The notes: generated by a model from the letters alone, not told the origin. A stretch of DNA of 64,000 bases from Azophilus sp965247035 (GCA_965247035.1 CBDFGJ010000003.1:930001-994000); one strand, 5' to 3'; counted from the stretch's first letter, positions 36,239 through 45,661 are shown. Numbers and translations are program-made.

Positions 36239-37876
36239 TTACGCCACCGCTTTTCGGCGCCGATATCCGCCCCATGCCAAGCTGCACAAGCAGAGCGCCA
36301 CCAGCCAACTGTCGCCAAAGATGTTGTAGGGCGTGCGTCCCGCCATCAATTGGAAGCGGCCGGTCAGCACACCCTGGTCAAATTGCGGCAGCGTCTGCGC
36401 TTGCCCTTGGTGGTCGACGATTGCCGTTACGCCGTTGTTGGTGGCGCGCAGAAGCCAACGGCCATTCTCCAAGGCGCGGGCGCGGGCAATCTGCAAGTGC
36501 TGCAAGGGGCCGATGCTGCGGCCAAACCAAGTGTCGTTGCTGATGGTCATCAGCAGGTCGGCCTCAGCGGCGCCTGTGCGCATCAGGTTCGGATAGGCTA
36601 CTTCGTAGCAGATCGCCAAGGCCGCCTTCATGGCGCCAACGTTCAAAAGGGGTTGCCGCCAAGGGCCAGGTGTTATGTTGGACATCGGCAGGTCGAAGAA
36701 ATCGATCAAGCCTCGCAGCAAGCCTGCAAAGGGCAGGTATTCCCCGAAGGGAACCAACCGACGCTTAAGATAGCGACCTTCGCCTTCACCCACCGCCAAA
36801 GCCGTGTTGTAGACCAAGCGATTTCCATCGGGCGCGACTTCACGCCGAAGAATGCCCAGCACCAAGGCGGTGCCGGACTGTTCGCCACGTTCGTCCAACG
36901 ACTTGAGGAGACTTTGGGCTTGGTGCTCAAACAGGGTGATGGCGGATTCCGGCCACAAAATCAAATCTCGCCCCCAGTGCGGTTCGGTGAGTTGAAGATA
37001 ACGATCGACGATGGGCCTCCGACTTGCCCGCTTCCACTTCACCGCCTGATCGACATTGCCCTGCACCAGGGCGGCGGTGCGTTCGCCCATCGGCGTTACC
37101 CATTGGACCCTGGTGAGGGCCATGCCCACAAACCAGGGCATGGCGGCAATGACCAAGGCGCCGACCCTGAAAAGGCCCGCCCGTCTTGTCGTCAGCGCGA
37201 CGGTCAGGAATACGGCGCTCACCACAATGCCGAGGCTCGCCAAGCTGACGCCCCCCAGCGGCATCAGATTGGCGAGACTGGTCTGCAAGTGGCCATAGCC
37301 AGCGTAGAGCCAAGGAAAGCCGGTCAAGAACCAGGTCAGAAGCCACTCAAAGGTTACCCAGAGCGTGGCGAACAGCCAAGCGTCGAACAGGGCGCCGCGC
37401 TTTGGCCTTGCATCCAAACCCTCGGTTTGCGGGTGCAGTCTCGTGGTGACGAGCTCAGGGTTCAACGTCGCTACACCAAGGGTTGTGCTTGCCTTGGTTC
37501 CTTTTGCCAGTCTGAGAAGCAGCCTTGCCGGACCCGAATTCCTGGCCGAGGGTGACTTGACCCATCCATACAGCCAGCCTTGGGCCAAGGTGAACAACGC
37601 CAATCCGGCCGCGAAAAGGAGCACCAGAAAAGCCGCCAAAGGTGGTGCGGCTTGACCGTAAACATGGACGCTGACGTACACCCAACTGACCCCGGCGCCA
37701 AACTTGCCTAGCCCGTAGGCGAACCCCAGAGCTGCCGGAGTGGAATGCCCTTGATTGAGCAGCCAAAACCAGCCGCCGATGGATAGCATCCCCAGCGGCC
37801 ACCAATCAAAAGGGGCGAAGCTGAGCGGCAGCAGCGCCCCGCAAACCAAGGCGGCGAAGAAGAACAGGAACTTCAC
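36239..37876 (-). CDS. lnt: Apolipoprotein N-acyltransferase
   Basis: 545 residues, inner membrane. N-terminal helices (LPLSFAPFDWWPLGMLSIGG) are followed by the nitrilase-like domain with the catalytic triad in ILWPESAITLFEHQ (Glu), RRLVPFGEYLPF (Lys) and ALAICYEVAYPNL (Cys). It adds the third acyl chain to lipoproteins. About 55 extra residues (107-161) lie between GWLYGWV and ALFDAWLFATLWV and have no counterpart in typical Lnt. It lies upstream of leuS on the same strand and downstream of corC, as in E. coli. Confidence 0.9.
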   Translation of the reverse strand: MKFLFFFAALVCGALLPLSFAPFDWWPLGMLSIGGWFWLLNQGHSTPAALGFAYGLGKFGAGVSWVYVSVHVYGQAAPPLAAFLVLLFAAGLALFTLAQGWLYGWVKSPSARNSGPARLLLRLAKGTKASTTLGVATLNPELVTTRLHPQTEGLDARPKRGALFDAWLFATLWVTFEWLLTWFLTGFPWLYAGYGHLQTSLANLMPLGGVSLASLGIVVSAVFLTVALTTRRAGLFRVGALVIAAMPWFVGMALTRVQWVTPMGERTAALVQGNVDQAVKWKRASRRPIVDRYLQLTEPHWGRDLILWPESAITLFEHQAQSLLKSLDERGEQSGTALVLGILRREVAPDGNRLVYNTALAVGEGEGRYLKRRLVPFGEYLPFAGLLRGLIDFFDLPMSNITPGPWRQPLLNVGAMKAALAICYEVAYPNLMRTGAAEADLLMTISNDTWFGRSIGPLQHLQIARARALENGRWLLRATNNGVTAIVDHQGQAQTLPQFDQGVLTGRFQLMAGRTPYNIFGDSWLVALCLCSLAWGGYRRRKAVA

Positions 37877-37981
37877 GGCGAAGGAGGAATCAGCCCGGAT
37901 TTAAGAATGTTGGCCAGCGTGGAGATGTGTGCAAGTTCAAAATGCGAATGGTCGTCTGTGGGAAAAGAGGAGCATTTCCTT

Positions 37982-38013
37982 GCTGTGGCGAGCAATGCTG
38001 TGGCGAGCAATTG
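37982..38013 (+). repeat. 15-bp tandem duplication between lnt and corC
   Basis: GCTGTGGCGAGCAAT occurs twice in direct succession in the 153-bp gap, just beyond the corC stop. No other signal is seen there. Confidence 0.6.
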
Positions 38014-38029
38014 GGTGCCAGCTGTTACG

Positions 38030-38887
38030 CTACACGATGGCGGAAACGCGCAGCAGCCGCAAGCGGCGGGATTCCGCTGCTAGCACCTCGAAGCGCAGCC
38101 CCTCCAGAGTCACCGTTTCGCCCCGGTTCGGCATGTGGCCAAAAGCGTTCAATACGATGCCGCCGATGGTGTCGAAGCCGTCCGCGCTGATTGGGGCGTC
38201 AAAATAGTCGTTGAAGTCCTCGATGGGCGTGGTCGCCTTCACATTGTACGCGCCATCATCCAGCTTGCTGATCAGGCTGTCGTCGTCGATATCGTGCTCG
38301 TCCTCTATCTCGCCGACAATCTGCTCAAGCACGTCTTCAATAGTGGCCGCGCCGCTGACGTGGCCGTACTCATCCACCACCACGGCCATGTGGTTGCGGG
38401 TCGCCCGAAATTCACGCAACAGGACGTTCAGCCGTTTGCTCTCCGGGACGATTTGGGCGTTGCGGATGCAATCCTTGAGGACAAAGTCCACTTTGCCGGC
38501 ATCCGCTGAGCCGGCCCGGCGCAAAGCGGGAAGCAGGTCTTTGGCGTGTAGGATGCCCTTTACATCGTCTAGGTCATCGCCAATCACGGGGAAACGCGAG
38601 TGCTTGGAGCTGATGATGACCTCAAGCAGGGCGTCAAGCGGCTGGTCCGCTTGCAAGCAGACTAGTTGCGACCGGGGCATCATGACATCCCGCGCCTGCA
38701 TGTCCGAGAACTGCAACGCCCCCAAAATGATGTTAAGGGCTTCGTGGTTCAGGAGATTGCGGTCCGCCGCCATGTGCAGCATCTCCTTTAACTCCGAGCG
38801 GTCCTCCGGCTGGCCGCTGAACAGGTCAGCCAGCCAATCGCGCAGCCCTGACCTTGGTTCGTCCTGGGGAGACTGGGGCGCATTCAT
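38030..38887 (-). CDS. corC: CorC/YbeX, CBS-domain transport-associated protein
   Basis: 285 residues. Two CBS motifs (ARDVMMPRSQLVCLQADQPL; VDFVLKDCIRNAQIVPESKRL) and a C-terminal CorC/HlyC domain (TIGGIVLNAFGHMPNRGETV). The family is linked to magnesium and cobalt resistance. The ATG overlaps the ybeY stop, and the order phoH-ybeY-corC-lnt is the conserved gammaproteobacterial one. Confidence 0.9.
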   Translation of the reverse strand: MNAPQSPQDEPRSGLRDWLADLFSGQPEDRSELKEMLHMAADRNLLNHEALNIILGALQFSDMQARDVMMPRSQLVCLQADQPLDALLEVIISSKHSRFPVIGDDLDDVKGILHAKDLLPALRRAGSADAGKVDFVLKDCIRNAQIVPESKRLNVLLREFRATRNHMAVVVDEYGHVSGAATIEDVLEQIVGEIEDEHDIDDDSLISKLDDGAYNVKATTPIEDFNDYFDAPISADGFDTIGGIVLNAFGHMPNRGETVTLEGLRFEVLAAESRRLRLLRVSAIV

Positions 38888-39351
38888 AATCGGTATGGAT
38901 CCGCAATTCCTAGTCGGCCCAGAATGGCGGCCTCCAGCTTTTCCATCTCCTGCGCTTCCCGTTTCGAGGCATGGTCGTAGCCGCGTAGGTGCAACACGCC
39001 ATGCACCACCATATGGGCGAAGTGGTCAGAGAGGGGCTTGCCCTGTTCTCTGGCTTCAGCTTCCACCACCGGAGCGCAGACCATGATGTCGCCGAGCGGC
39101 GATGCCTGTTCCGAAGCTTGGCCGTTGACGACCTTTGGCATCGGCACGCCGGCCGGGAAGCTCAAAACGTTGGTTGGCGCTGCAACGTCCCGAAAGCGGC
39201 CATTCAACGCCTTGGATTCCTCTTTGCCGGCAATGCGGATGCAAATTTCGCCAACACGACCCTCCAAGGCGCACTCCGCCCAGCCCTGAATGCAGGCCGC
39301 CGTCGGCAGGCTTTTGCCGGCGGTGGCAAGTTGAACCTCAATTGGCATCAC
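38884..39351 (-). CDS. ybeY: Endoribonuclease YbeY
   Basis: 155 residues. The zinc site HGVLHLRGYDH lies near 116-126 and is the family signature; TNVLSFPAG is the second conserved motif. YbeY matures 16S rRNA and takes part in ribosome quality control. It overlaps corC by 4 bp. The normal partner phoH lies upstream, but here 339 bp with a MITE separate them. Confidence 0.9.
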   Translation of the reverse strand: MMPIEVQLATAGKSLPTAACIQGWAECALEGRVGEICIRIAGKEESKALNGRFRDVAAPTNVLSFPAGVPMPKVVNGQASEQASPLGDIMVCAPVVEAEAREQGKPLSDHFAHMVVHGVLHLRGYDHASKREAQEMEKLEAAILGRLGIADPYRL

Positions 39352-39385
39352 GACCTTGCCGCTCTTTTGCGGCTAGAGCACCTAG

Positions 39386-39525
39386 GGAACCTCTGATGAA
39401 ATTCCAAGGATCGACCATCGCGTAGCGTCTGAAATAATTTATTTTCTATTTTCAATTACTTACAAGTCATCGAAAAAGACTGGTCTTGTTGCGCTGCGAA
39501 AACCTGCGATTTTTGCAGAGATTCC
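39386..39525 (+). mobile_element. MITE, copy 2, flanked by CTAG duplication
   Basis: 140 bp with terminal inverted repeats GGAACCTCTG and CAGAGATTCC, flanked on both sides by CTAG (39382-39385 and 39526-39529). The YTAR-type target duplication fits IS5-group elements. It has no coding capacity. Copy 1 lies at 32544-32684. The rest of the gap to phoH (39530-39690) holds nothing recognised. Confidence 0.8.
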
Positions 39526-39690
39526 CTAGGCTTGTCATTGCTGCGTTGAACGTTGAGACGCCGCCCCAGTCGGCTTTTGGCGTTGCGCAATAGTGCTAGG
39601 GTTTTTGTCGCTGAGTTGAACCTCCGCGTCACGCCGCCAGCGAGGATGTACTGATCGCGGCCCTGCGGCTTGTCATCGTTGAATTGAATT

Positions 39691-40737
39691 TCAACCCACA
39701 TCGCGGCCTTCACGCTCCTCCTGCGTTTGATGGGTGGCGTAGGCATCCACGATTTTCTTGACCAAGGGATGGCGCACCACATCCTTGGTGCCAAAGTGCG
39801 TGAATGTGAGCCCATCGACCCGGTGCAGAACGTTGCGTGCGTTGACTAGCCCCGACGTTTGCCCCGCCGGCAGGTCCATCTGAGTGATGTCGCCTGTGAT
39901 CACCACGGTAGAGCCAAAGCCGATGCGGGTGAGGAACATCTTCATCTGCGCCGCAGTGGTGTTTTGACCCTCGTCGAGAATGATGAAGGCGTCGTTCAGG
40001 GTGCGCCCGCGCATATAGGCCAAGGGGGCTATTTCGATGCTGTTGCGCTCAATGGCCCGATGCACCCGCTCCACGCCCATTAATTCAAACAGGGCGTCGT
40101 ACAGTGGGCGCAAGTAGGGGTCTATTTTTTGCGCCAAGTCGCCGGGCAGGAAACCCAACTTCTCCCCGGCTTCCACCGCCGGACGCACCAAAAGAACGCG
40201 CGCCACTCGGTCCTGCTCCAACGCCTCCACGGCGCAAGCCACCGCCAAATAGGTTTTGCCGGTGCCGGCCGGCCCAATGCCGAAGTTGACAGTATGGCTG
40301 CGCACGGCGCGCACGTAGTTGGTTTGGTTGGCACCCCGAGGCTTCACGGTTCTACGGTGGGTGTGAATGACCACTGAATCCGGCTCGGCGGGCGATTCGG
40401 CGGATGCGGCCAAAAGCGCCTCCACCCCGGCTTCCTGCAAGTGCAAGTGCACCGTCTCCGGCTCCAAGGTCTTGTGCCCGAGGGTCTCGCCGTACAGCTG
40501 CGTCAACACGGCACCGGCGGCATGCACCCGCCGTTCAGGGCCGCTGATCTGAAAAAGATTGCCGCGGCCGCGGATATGCACGCCAAGACGCTTCTCAATG
40601 TGCTTTAGGTTATGGTCAAACGGGCCGCACAGGGTCACCAAGCGGCTGAAGTCGTCAGGCTCCAGATTCACGTTGGTGGTGAACTGCACCACCTTTTGTT
40701 CCCAAGCTACGGCGGCTTGGGGTAAGTCATCGCTCAA
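39691..40737 (-). CDS. ybeZ: PhoH-like ATPase YbeZ
   Basis: 348 residues. Walker A is GIGPAGTGKTYLA near residue 153 and Walker B is NDAFIILDEGQNTT near 248, with TRIGFGSTVVITGDITQMDLP as sensor. The N-terminal KH-like region is seen in HLKHIEKRLGVHIRGRG-type sequence. It works with YbeY in rRNA/RNA handling. It lies downstream of miaB after a 389-bp gap, longer than in relatives. Confidence 0.9.
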   Translation of the reverse strand: MSDDLPQAAVAWEQKVVQFTTNVNLEPDDFSRLVTLCGPFDHNLKHIEKRLGVHIRGRGNLFQISGPERRVHAAGAVLTQLYGETLGHKTLEPETVHLHLQEAGVEALLAASAESPAEPDSVVIHTHRRTVKPRGANQTNYVRAVRSHTVNFGIGPAGTGKTYLAVACAVEALEQDRVARVLLVRPAVEAGEKLGFLPGDLAQKIDPYLRPLYDALFELMGVERVHRAIERNSIEIAPLAYMRGRTLNDAFIILDEGQNTTAAQMKMFLTRIGFGSTVVITGDITQMDLPAGQTSGLVNARNVLHRVDGLTFTHFGTKDVVRHPLVKKIVDAYATHQTQEEREGRDVG

Positions 40738-41126
40738 GTGCTTTGATTACGCCTCTCAAAGAATCCACCGGAGCCTTTTGCTTTCCTTGATCCGGGGAGG
40801 AATGTTGAATGAAGGGCAGCTAGGTGCTCGAACACCCAGCTTACTAGCTTGTTGAAACCTGGTCGCCGCCAACGCCGATCATGCCGAAGTTGACCTCGGT
40901 CGCCAACGGGCACCAACCCGGTGTGGACTATCAAGGCCCTTGGAATGGAGCCTTGCGGGCGACGAGCGCCAGCTCGTATGTAGGTCCGTAAATCAGTCAA
41001 GTTGGTTTTGCTGAACTGCCGGTCGGTTGCCCTGACCTTGGTTGTGCCTCGGCGACGATGCGTACTCAAAAACTCTCCGGTTGGTTCAAGCCTAGGCTCG
41101 TTAGCATATAGACGAGTTAGGGTCTG
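40738..41126. other. 389-bp gap between ybeZ and miaB without recognised features
   Basis: No frame with family features, repeat or clear hairpin is seen apart from a weak GAGCGCCAGCTC palindrome near 40967. It may hold the ybeZ promoter and decayed sequence. Confidence 0.4.
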
Positions 41127-42554
41127 TCAAATCAATTCGCCGCGAAGGCAGTTCGGCAGCGCCTCGGTAATGCGCACCTCCAAGAATTTGCCCACCATGC
41201 TCCCCACCCCGGGGTCGGGTTGAGGTTTGCGCCAAGGCTGGCTTCGCTCAAATGGGAGCTCCCCTCGGCCAACCCCATTGCCATCCGCCTGAGGCCGAGC
41301 TTCGCTGGCAGGTGTCGCCGAAAAGTTGACGACCCGGTTGTTTTCCGTGCGTCCCTGCAATTCTCCTGGGTTCCGCCGCGCAGGGCCGGTGACAAGCACT
41401 AGCTGAGTGCTGCCCACCATGGCCTGGGCGATGGTCGAAGCCTGCCGCCGCAACTGCTGCTGCAGGACCGAGAGCCGGTGCTGCTTGACCTCATGGGGCG
41501 TGTCATCGGGCAAGTTCGCCGCCGGCGTTCCCGGCCTCGGGCTGTAGATGAAGGAGAAGGAGACGTCAAAGCCAAGTTCACCAACCAGCGCTAGGGTGGC
41601 CTTAAAGTCTGCGTCGGTTTCGCCTGGGAAACCGACAATGAAGTCCGATGAAAGGCTTAGGTTAGGGCGCACCGACCGCAGCTGGCGGATCTTGGCCTTG
41701 TACTCAAGGGCGGTGTGCCCGCGCTTCATGGCCGCCAATATGCGGTCGGAGCCGGATTGCACCGGCAGGTGCAGGTGGTCCACCAACTCGGGCACTTCTT
41801 GGTATGCACAGATCAGGCTGTCGCCAAACTCCACCGGATGGGAAGTGGTGTAACGTATGCGCTCTATGCCGTCGATCTCGGCCACGTAGTGGATCAACTC
41901 GGCCAAGTCCGCTTGATCCCCATCAATGGCGCCGCGATAGGCGTTGACGTTTTGACCAAGCAGGTTGATCTCGCGCACACCTTGGTGCGCCAACTGCGTG
42001 ATCTCAACCATCACGTCGGCCACCGGCCGGCTCAGCTCCTCGCCACGGGTGTAGGGCACCACGCAGAATGTGCAGTACTTGCTGCATCCCTCCATCACGG
42101 AAACAAAGGCGGTTGGGCCTTCCGCCCGGGGCGCGGGCAAGCGGTCAAATTTTTCGATTTCGGGAAAGCTGACATCCACCACCGGGCCTTTGATGCGCGC
42201 TTTCGCCTCCTCCACCATCTGCGGCAGCCGATGCAGGGTCTGCGGACCGAACACCATGTCCACAAAGGGTGCCCGCTTGGCGATGTTCGCCCCTTCCTGG
42301 GCGGCCACGCAGCCGCCGACGCCTATCAACAGGTTCGGATTGCGCGCTTTCAGCGCCCGCCAGCGGCCAAGCTGATGAAACACCTTCTCTTGCGCCTTCT
42401 CCCTGATGGAGCAGGTGTTGAGCAGGATCAGATCCGCTTCCGCCGCCGACGCCGCCGGCGCAAAGCCGTGGCTGTGCTGCAACAGGTCCGACATGCGCGC
42501 AGAGTCATATTCGTTCATCTGGCAGCCTTGGGTTTGGACGAAGAGCTTAGGCAT
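41127..42554 (-). CDS. miaB: tRNA methylthiotransferase MiaB
   Basis: 475 residues. MiaB adds the methylthio group to i6A37 of tRNA. The N-terminal auxiliary cluster Cys are in QTQGCQMNEYD, LNTCSIREKA and GGCVAAQEG; the radical-SAM CxxxCxxC is CSKYCTFC near 156. The TRAM domain is interrupted by about 41 extra residues (412-452) rich in Pro, Gly and charged residues before MVGKFLEVRITEALPN. It heads the miaB-ybeZ-ybeY-corC-lnt series. Confidence 0.92.
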   Translation of the reverse strand: MPKLFVQTQGCQMNEYDSARMSDLLQHSHGFAPAASAAEADLILLNTCSIREKAQEKVFHQLGRWRALKARNPNLLIGVGGCVAAQEGANIAKRAPFVDMVFGPQTLHRLPQMVEEAKARIKGPVVDVSFPEIEKFDRLPAPRAEGPTAFVSVMEGCSKYCTFCVVPYTRGEELSRPVADVMVEITQLAHQGVREINLLGQNVNAYRGAIDGDQADLAELIHYVAEIDGIERIRYTTSHPVEFGDSLICAYQEVPELVDHLHLPVQSGSDRILAAMKRGHTALEYKAKIRQLRSVRPNLSLSSDFIVGFPGETDADFKATLALVGELGFDVSFSFIYSPRPGTPAANLPDDTPHEVKQHRLSVLQQQLRRQASTIAQAMVGSTQLVLVTGPARRNPGELQGRTENNRVVNFSATPASEARPQADGNGVGRGELPFERSQPWRKPQPDPGVGSMVGKFLEVRITEALPNCLRGELI

Positions 42555-42783
42555 GGCGGCGACCGCGGCCGAGAGAAACTAGCGCACTCTGGCGCTCGGT
42601 GCGAAGGAATTCCGTCATGGGCTGTTCGTCCTTGCCGTAGGAATCAGGATGAGCAGAATTGCAAACAGGATTGCAAAGGGGATGTGAACTTAGCATGAAT
42701 GCGCTTGTTCACTCAAACGGCGCTTAGGCCCTTCCGGCCAGTATGGCATCTATACGCCTTTCTAGCGGAGTAATGCACCGGGC

Positions 42784-43401
42784 TCAAACGGCGTTTACGC
42801 CCTCCGCGCCCTTGGGTCTGCGCCGCCGTTGCAGCAAGCCGAAGTGGGTGGCACCGGCCGTGCTCGCGCACACCGCGGTCCAATGCTCCAGCTTGAGCAG
42901 CGCGTTTCGACGCGTTTCAAAGTACACCAGTCCCCCCGCGGGTAGAATTCGGTCATCGTCCAACAGCGCCAAGGTGCGCTGCAGGAGCCCGCTGGCGAAC
43001 GGCGGATCCAAGAAGATGCAGTCCCAACCGCGCAAGCGTTCACCGGCAATCAAAACGCCTTGTTGAGCCGCCTGGCCAAGAAAGGCGGACGCTGCTTGTT
43101 GACGAACCAGAAGTCGTTCCACGCCCAGCTTTTGGCCGTGACCGCGCAGGGATTGGACGGCGCGGCGGTCGTTGTCCACTAGAGTCAAGCTGGCCGCGCC
43201 CCGGGACAGCGCCTCGAAACCAAGTGCGCCGCTGCCGGCAAATAGATCAAGGCAGTGGCTGCCCGCCATATCAGCGGCCAACCAGTTGAACAGCGTCTCC
43301 CGCACCCGCGACAGCGTCGGCCGCAGGGAGTTGTTGGCGGGAAAGCGAAGCTTCCGCCCTTTCCAGAGACCGCCGATAATGCGAACGTGATTTGTCGGCA
43401 T
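42784..43401 (-). CDS. rsmD: 16S rRNA (guanine966-N2)-methyltransferase RsmD
   Basis: 205 residues from ATG 43401 (MPTNHVRIIGG), which is the standard start; the frame is open 19 codons further. Motifs: RIIGGLWKGRKL, CLDLFAGSGALGFEALSRGA for AdoMet and DCIFLDPPFASG as catalytic motif IV. It is divergent from ftsY, as in many gammaproteobacteria. The 229-bp gap to miaB has no recognised feature. Confidence 0.9.
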   Translation of the reverse strand: MPTNHVRIIGGLWKGRKLRFPANNSLRPTLSRVRETLFNWLAADMAGSHCLDLFAGSGALGFEALSRGAASLTLVDNDRRAVQSLRGHGQKLGVERLLVRQQAASAFLGQAAQQGVLIAGERLRGWDCIFLDPPFASGLLQRTLALLDDDRILPAGGLVYFETRRNALLKLEHWTAVCASTAGATHFGLLQRRRRPKGAEGVNAV

Positions 43402-43493
43402 TCCAACAATTGACCTAGGTTCCATGCCCAGAGGCCAGACTTGCTGTGAGTCCTGCAACCTGTCTCAAAGCCGCCGTTGAAGGCTGTACCCCG

Positions 43494-43580
43494 CCCTACA
43501 ATAGCGATCCGCGCCATCGACCAAGCCGACGGCTACATCAAGCGCCTTTGCAAGTTGGGCATCCATCCTACAATAGCTAT
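43494..43580 (+). promoter_or_regulatory. Two CCTACAATAGC boxes between rsmD and ftsY
   Basis: The 11-mer occurs near 43494 and near 43568. TACAAT resembles a sigma-70 -10 box, so this may be a promoter region for ftsY, but convincing -35 boxes were not found. It may also be a small decayed repeat. Confidence 0.3.
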
Positions 43581-43672
43581 GGCTGCTTGGTTGCCCATGG
43601 CGCTTAGCATTCACCGCGTCTAGTATTGGATGCACCGACTAACAGGTTGGCGCAAGGAGCCCAAGGAGCATT

Positions 43673-44665
43673 ATGGCTGATGCCAAAGTGCAAGGCCGCC
43701 TCTGGAAGCGGTTTGCAAACGGTTTGCGGAAAACCCGGGCCCATTTTACGGAAGGCGTGGGCAACCTACTGCTGGGCAAGCGTGAAATTGACGAGACTGT
43801 TCTAGAGGAGCTGGAAACCTCGCTCTTGCTCACCGATGTGGGCGTTGACGCCACCACGCGCATCCTCGACGCATTGAAGGCGCAAGTGCGGCGGCGGCAA
43901 CTGAATGACACCGAAGCCTTGCGCCAAGCCTTGGCGGAACTGCTGAAAGCACTGCTTAAACCCCTTCAGGCACCGTTCAAGGTGGGTCCGGCGCGGCCGT
44001 TCGTGATCTTCTTCGTCGGCGTCAATGGCGCCGGCAAAACCACCACCATGGGCAAGTTGGCCAAGCGTCTGCAGGATGAGGGCCTAAAGGTTGTGTTAGC
44101 CGCCGGGGATACGTTCCGCGCTGCCGCCGTGGACCAGCTGCAGCATTGGGGCGTGCGCAACAACATCCCCGTGGTTGCTCAGCGCCAAGGGGCGGACAGC
44201 GCTTCGGTGGTTTACGACGCCATCATGGCGGCGAAGGCGCGCGGCTATGACGTGGTAATGGCGGACACCGCCGGACGCTTGCAGGCCAAGACCAATCTCA
44301 TGCAGGAGTTGCGCAAGATCCGCCGGGTGGCCGAGCGGTTGGAGGTCGCGTCCTCCACGGACGGTGCAGCCGCCGTCGAAGCGCTGCTGGTGCTTGATTC
44401 CGGCGTCGGCCAAAACGCTTTGAGCCAGGTTGCTGAGTTCGATGCCGCCGTGGGCCTGACCGGTTTTGTCATCACCAAGCTCGATGGCAGCGCCAAGGCT
44501 GGCGTGATTTTCGCCATCGCCGAAAAATTGCGCCAAGAGGGAAAAACCAAGCCGGTTTACTTTGTTGGCGTAGGCGAAGGAAGGGACGACCTGAAGCCCT
44601 TCGATGCGGATGCCTTTGTCGATGCGTTGCTGATGCCCCTGAACGGCGGGGGGGACAACGAGTGA
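43673..44665 (+). CDS. ftsY: Signal recognition particle receptor FtsY
   Basis: 330 residues, the NG-domain GTPase that brings SRP-ribosome complexes to the membrane. Motifs: FFVGVNGAGKTTTMGKLA near 118, AAGDTFRAAAVDQL, VMADTAGRLQ near 200 and TKLDGSAKAG near 267. The acidic A-domain is very short. A strong AAGGAG precedes the ATG. It is normally the first gene of ftsYEX; here 283 bp with an IS remnant separates it from ftsE. Confidence 0.93.
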   Translation: MADAKVQGRLWKRFANGLRKTRAHFTEGVGNLLLGKREIDETVLEELETSLLLTDVGVDATTRILDALKAQVRRRQLNDTEALRQALAELLKALLKPLQAPFKVGPARPFVIFFVGVNGAGKTTTMGKLAKRLQDEGLKVVLAAGDTFRAAAVDQLQHWGVRNNIPVVAQRQGADSASVVYDAIMAAKARGYDVVMADTAGRLQAKTNLMQELRKIRRVAERLEVASSTDGAAAVEALLVLDSGVGQNALSQVAEFDAAVGLTGFVITKLDGSAKAGVIFAIAEKLRQEGKTKPVYFVGVGEGRDDLKPFDADAFVDALLMPLNGGGDNE

Positions 44666-44684
44666 GCCGAGCCTTTGTTCGATT

Positions 44685-44800
44685 TCAACAAATCCACCAT
44701 GAGACCGGTACGAATTGGGTTGAATCTGCTTATTGGCCGCTTGCAGCAGGTTCATGGTCGTCGCCTTGAAGGTCAGTCGGGATTTCGCAACAGTCTTTCC
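44685..44800 (-). repeat. Remnant of an IS end, related to 30050-30290
   Basis: Shares CGAATTGGGTTGAATCTG and GGCCGCTTGCAGCAGGTTC with the copy upstream of holA, with 139 bp deleted between. It lies between ftsY and ftsE and so breaks a normally tight operon. Confidence 0.6.
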
Positions 44801-44948
44801 ATTTATGGAACAACAAAGCGGCCTTTGATTTAGAATCGCCTAGGGCAGTACCGCAGTCAGGCGCTGGCGCGAAACCAAACGGCTTGAATACAAACCCTTA
44901 GCGCAAGGTTCCCTGAAGAATTCGCCCCTTAAGCAGCGGAGCGGCAAC

Positions 44949-45623
44949 TTGGCACGCATTGAATTGCACAACGTCTACAAGCGCTACCCCCAAGGCTTTG
45001 AAGCCTTGGAGGATATATCCCTCGTTTTCGACGATGGCTCCATGACCTTTCTCACGGGACATTCGGGGGCTGGCAAGACAACGCTGCTGAAGCTCCTGCT
45101 TTGCCTTGAACGGCCAACCTCCGGCCATGTGCTGGTCAACAATGTCAACATCAGCCAAATCGACGCCCGCAACCTGCCTTACTACCGGCAGAATGTTGGC
45201 GTCGTGTTTCAAGACCACAACATTTTGGCGGCGCGAACCGTATTCGACAACGTGGCGCTGCCTCTGCGCATAGCGGGCATGAGCGAGCGGTTGGTGGGGC
45301 GGCGTGTGCGGGCCGTGCTGAAGCGGGTCGGGTTGCTGCAGCGGGAGGCCCTGCGGCCGATGCAGTTGTCGGTAGGGGAGCAGCAGAGGGTGGGCATCGC
45401 TCGGGCGGTTGTCGGCCGCCCCAAAATCTTGCTCGCCGACGAACCCACCGGCAACTTGGACCCGGACCTATCCCGCGACATCATGGAGCTGTTCCGGCAA
45501 TTCAACCACGTAGGGGCCACAGTGGTCGTCGCCAGCCATGATCGGAGTTTGATCGATAGCTTGAACAAACCCGTAGTGGAACTGCGCCATGGCGCCGTGG
45601 TGAAGGGAGGCTGTGCGTCATGA
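44949..45623 (+). CDS. ftsE: Cell division ABC ATPase FtsE
   Basis: 224 residues from TTG 44949 (ARIELHNVYKRYPQG). Walker A GHSGAGKTT near 38, signature LSVGEQQRVGIAR (Val in place of the usual Gly in LSGGEQ), Walker B ILLADEPTGNLDP and the switch His in VASHDRS. With FtsX it controls cell-wall hydrolases at the septum. It is followed by ftsX after 38 bp. Confidence 0.9.
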   Translation: MARIELHNVYKRYPQGFEALEDISLVFDDGSMTFLTGHSGAGKTTLLKLLLCLERPTSGHVLVNNVNISQIDARNLPYYRQNVGVVFQDHNILAARTVFDNVALPLRIAGMSERLVGRRVRAVLKRVGLLQREALRPMQLSVGEQQRVGIARAVVGRPKILLADEPTGNLDPDLSRDIMELFRQFNHVGATVVVASHDRSLIDSLNKPVVELRHGAVVKGGCAS

Positions 45624-45661
45624 CAGGCGCGCCAATTCATGTTCTTGCGGATTGAAGGTTG

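Noticed and set aside
36350..37555. A 401-codon open frame on the plus strand opposite lnt
   Set aside because: It is the shadow of a GC-rich membrane protein gene; it has no family features, while lnt on the other strand has a full catalytic triad.
41715..42698. A 327-codon open frame opposite miaB
   Set aside because: Shadow of miaB, no domain pattern, and no ribosome site.
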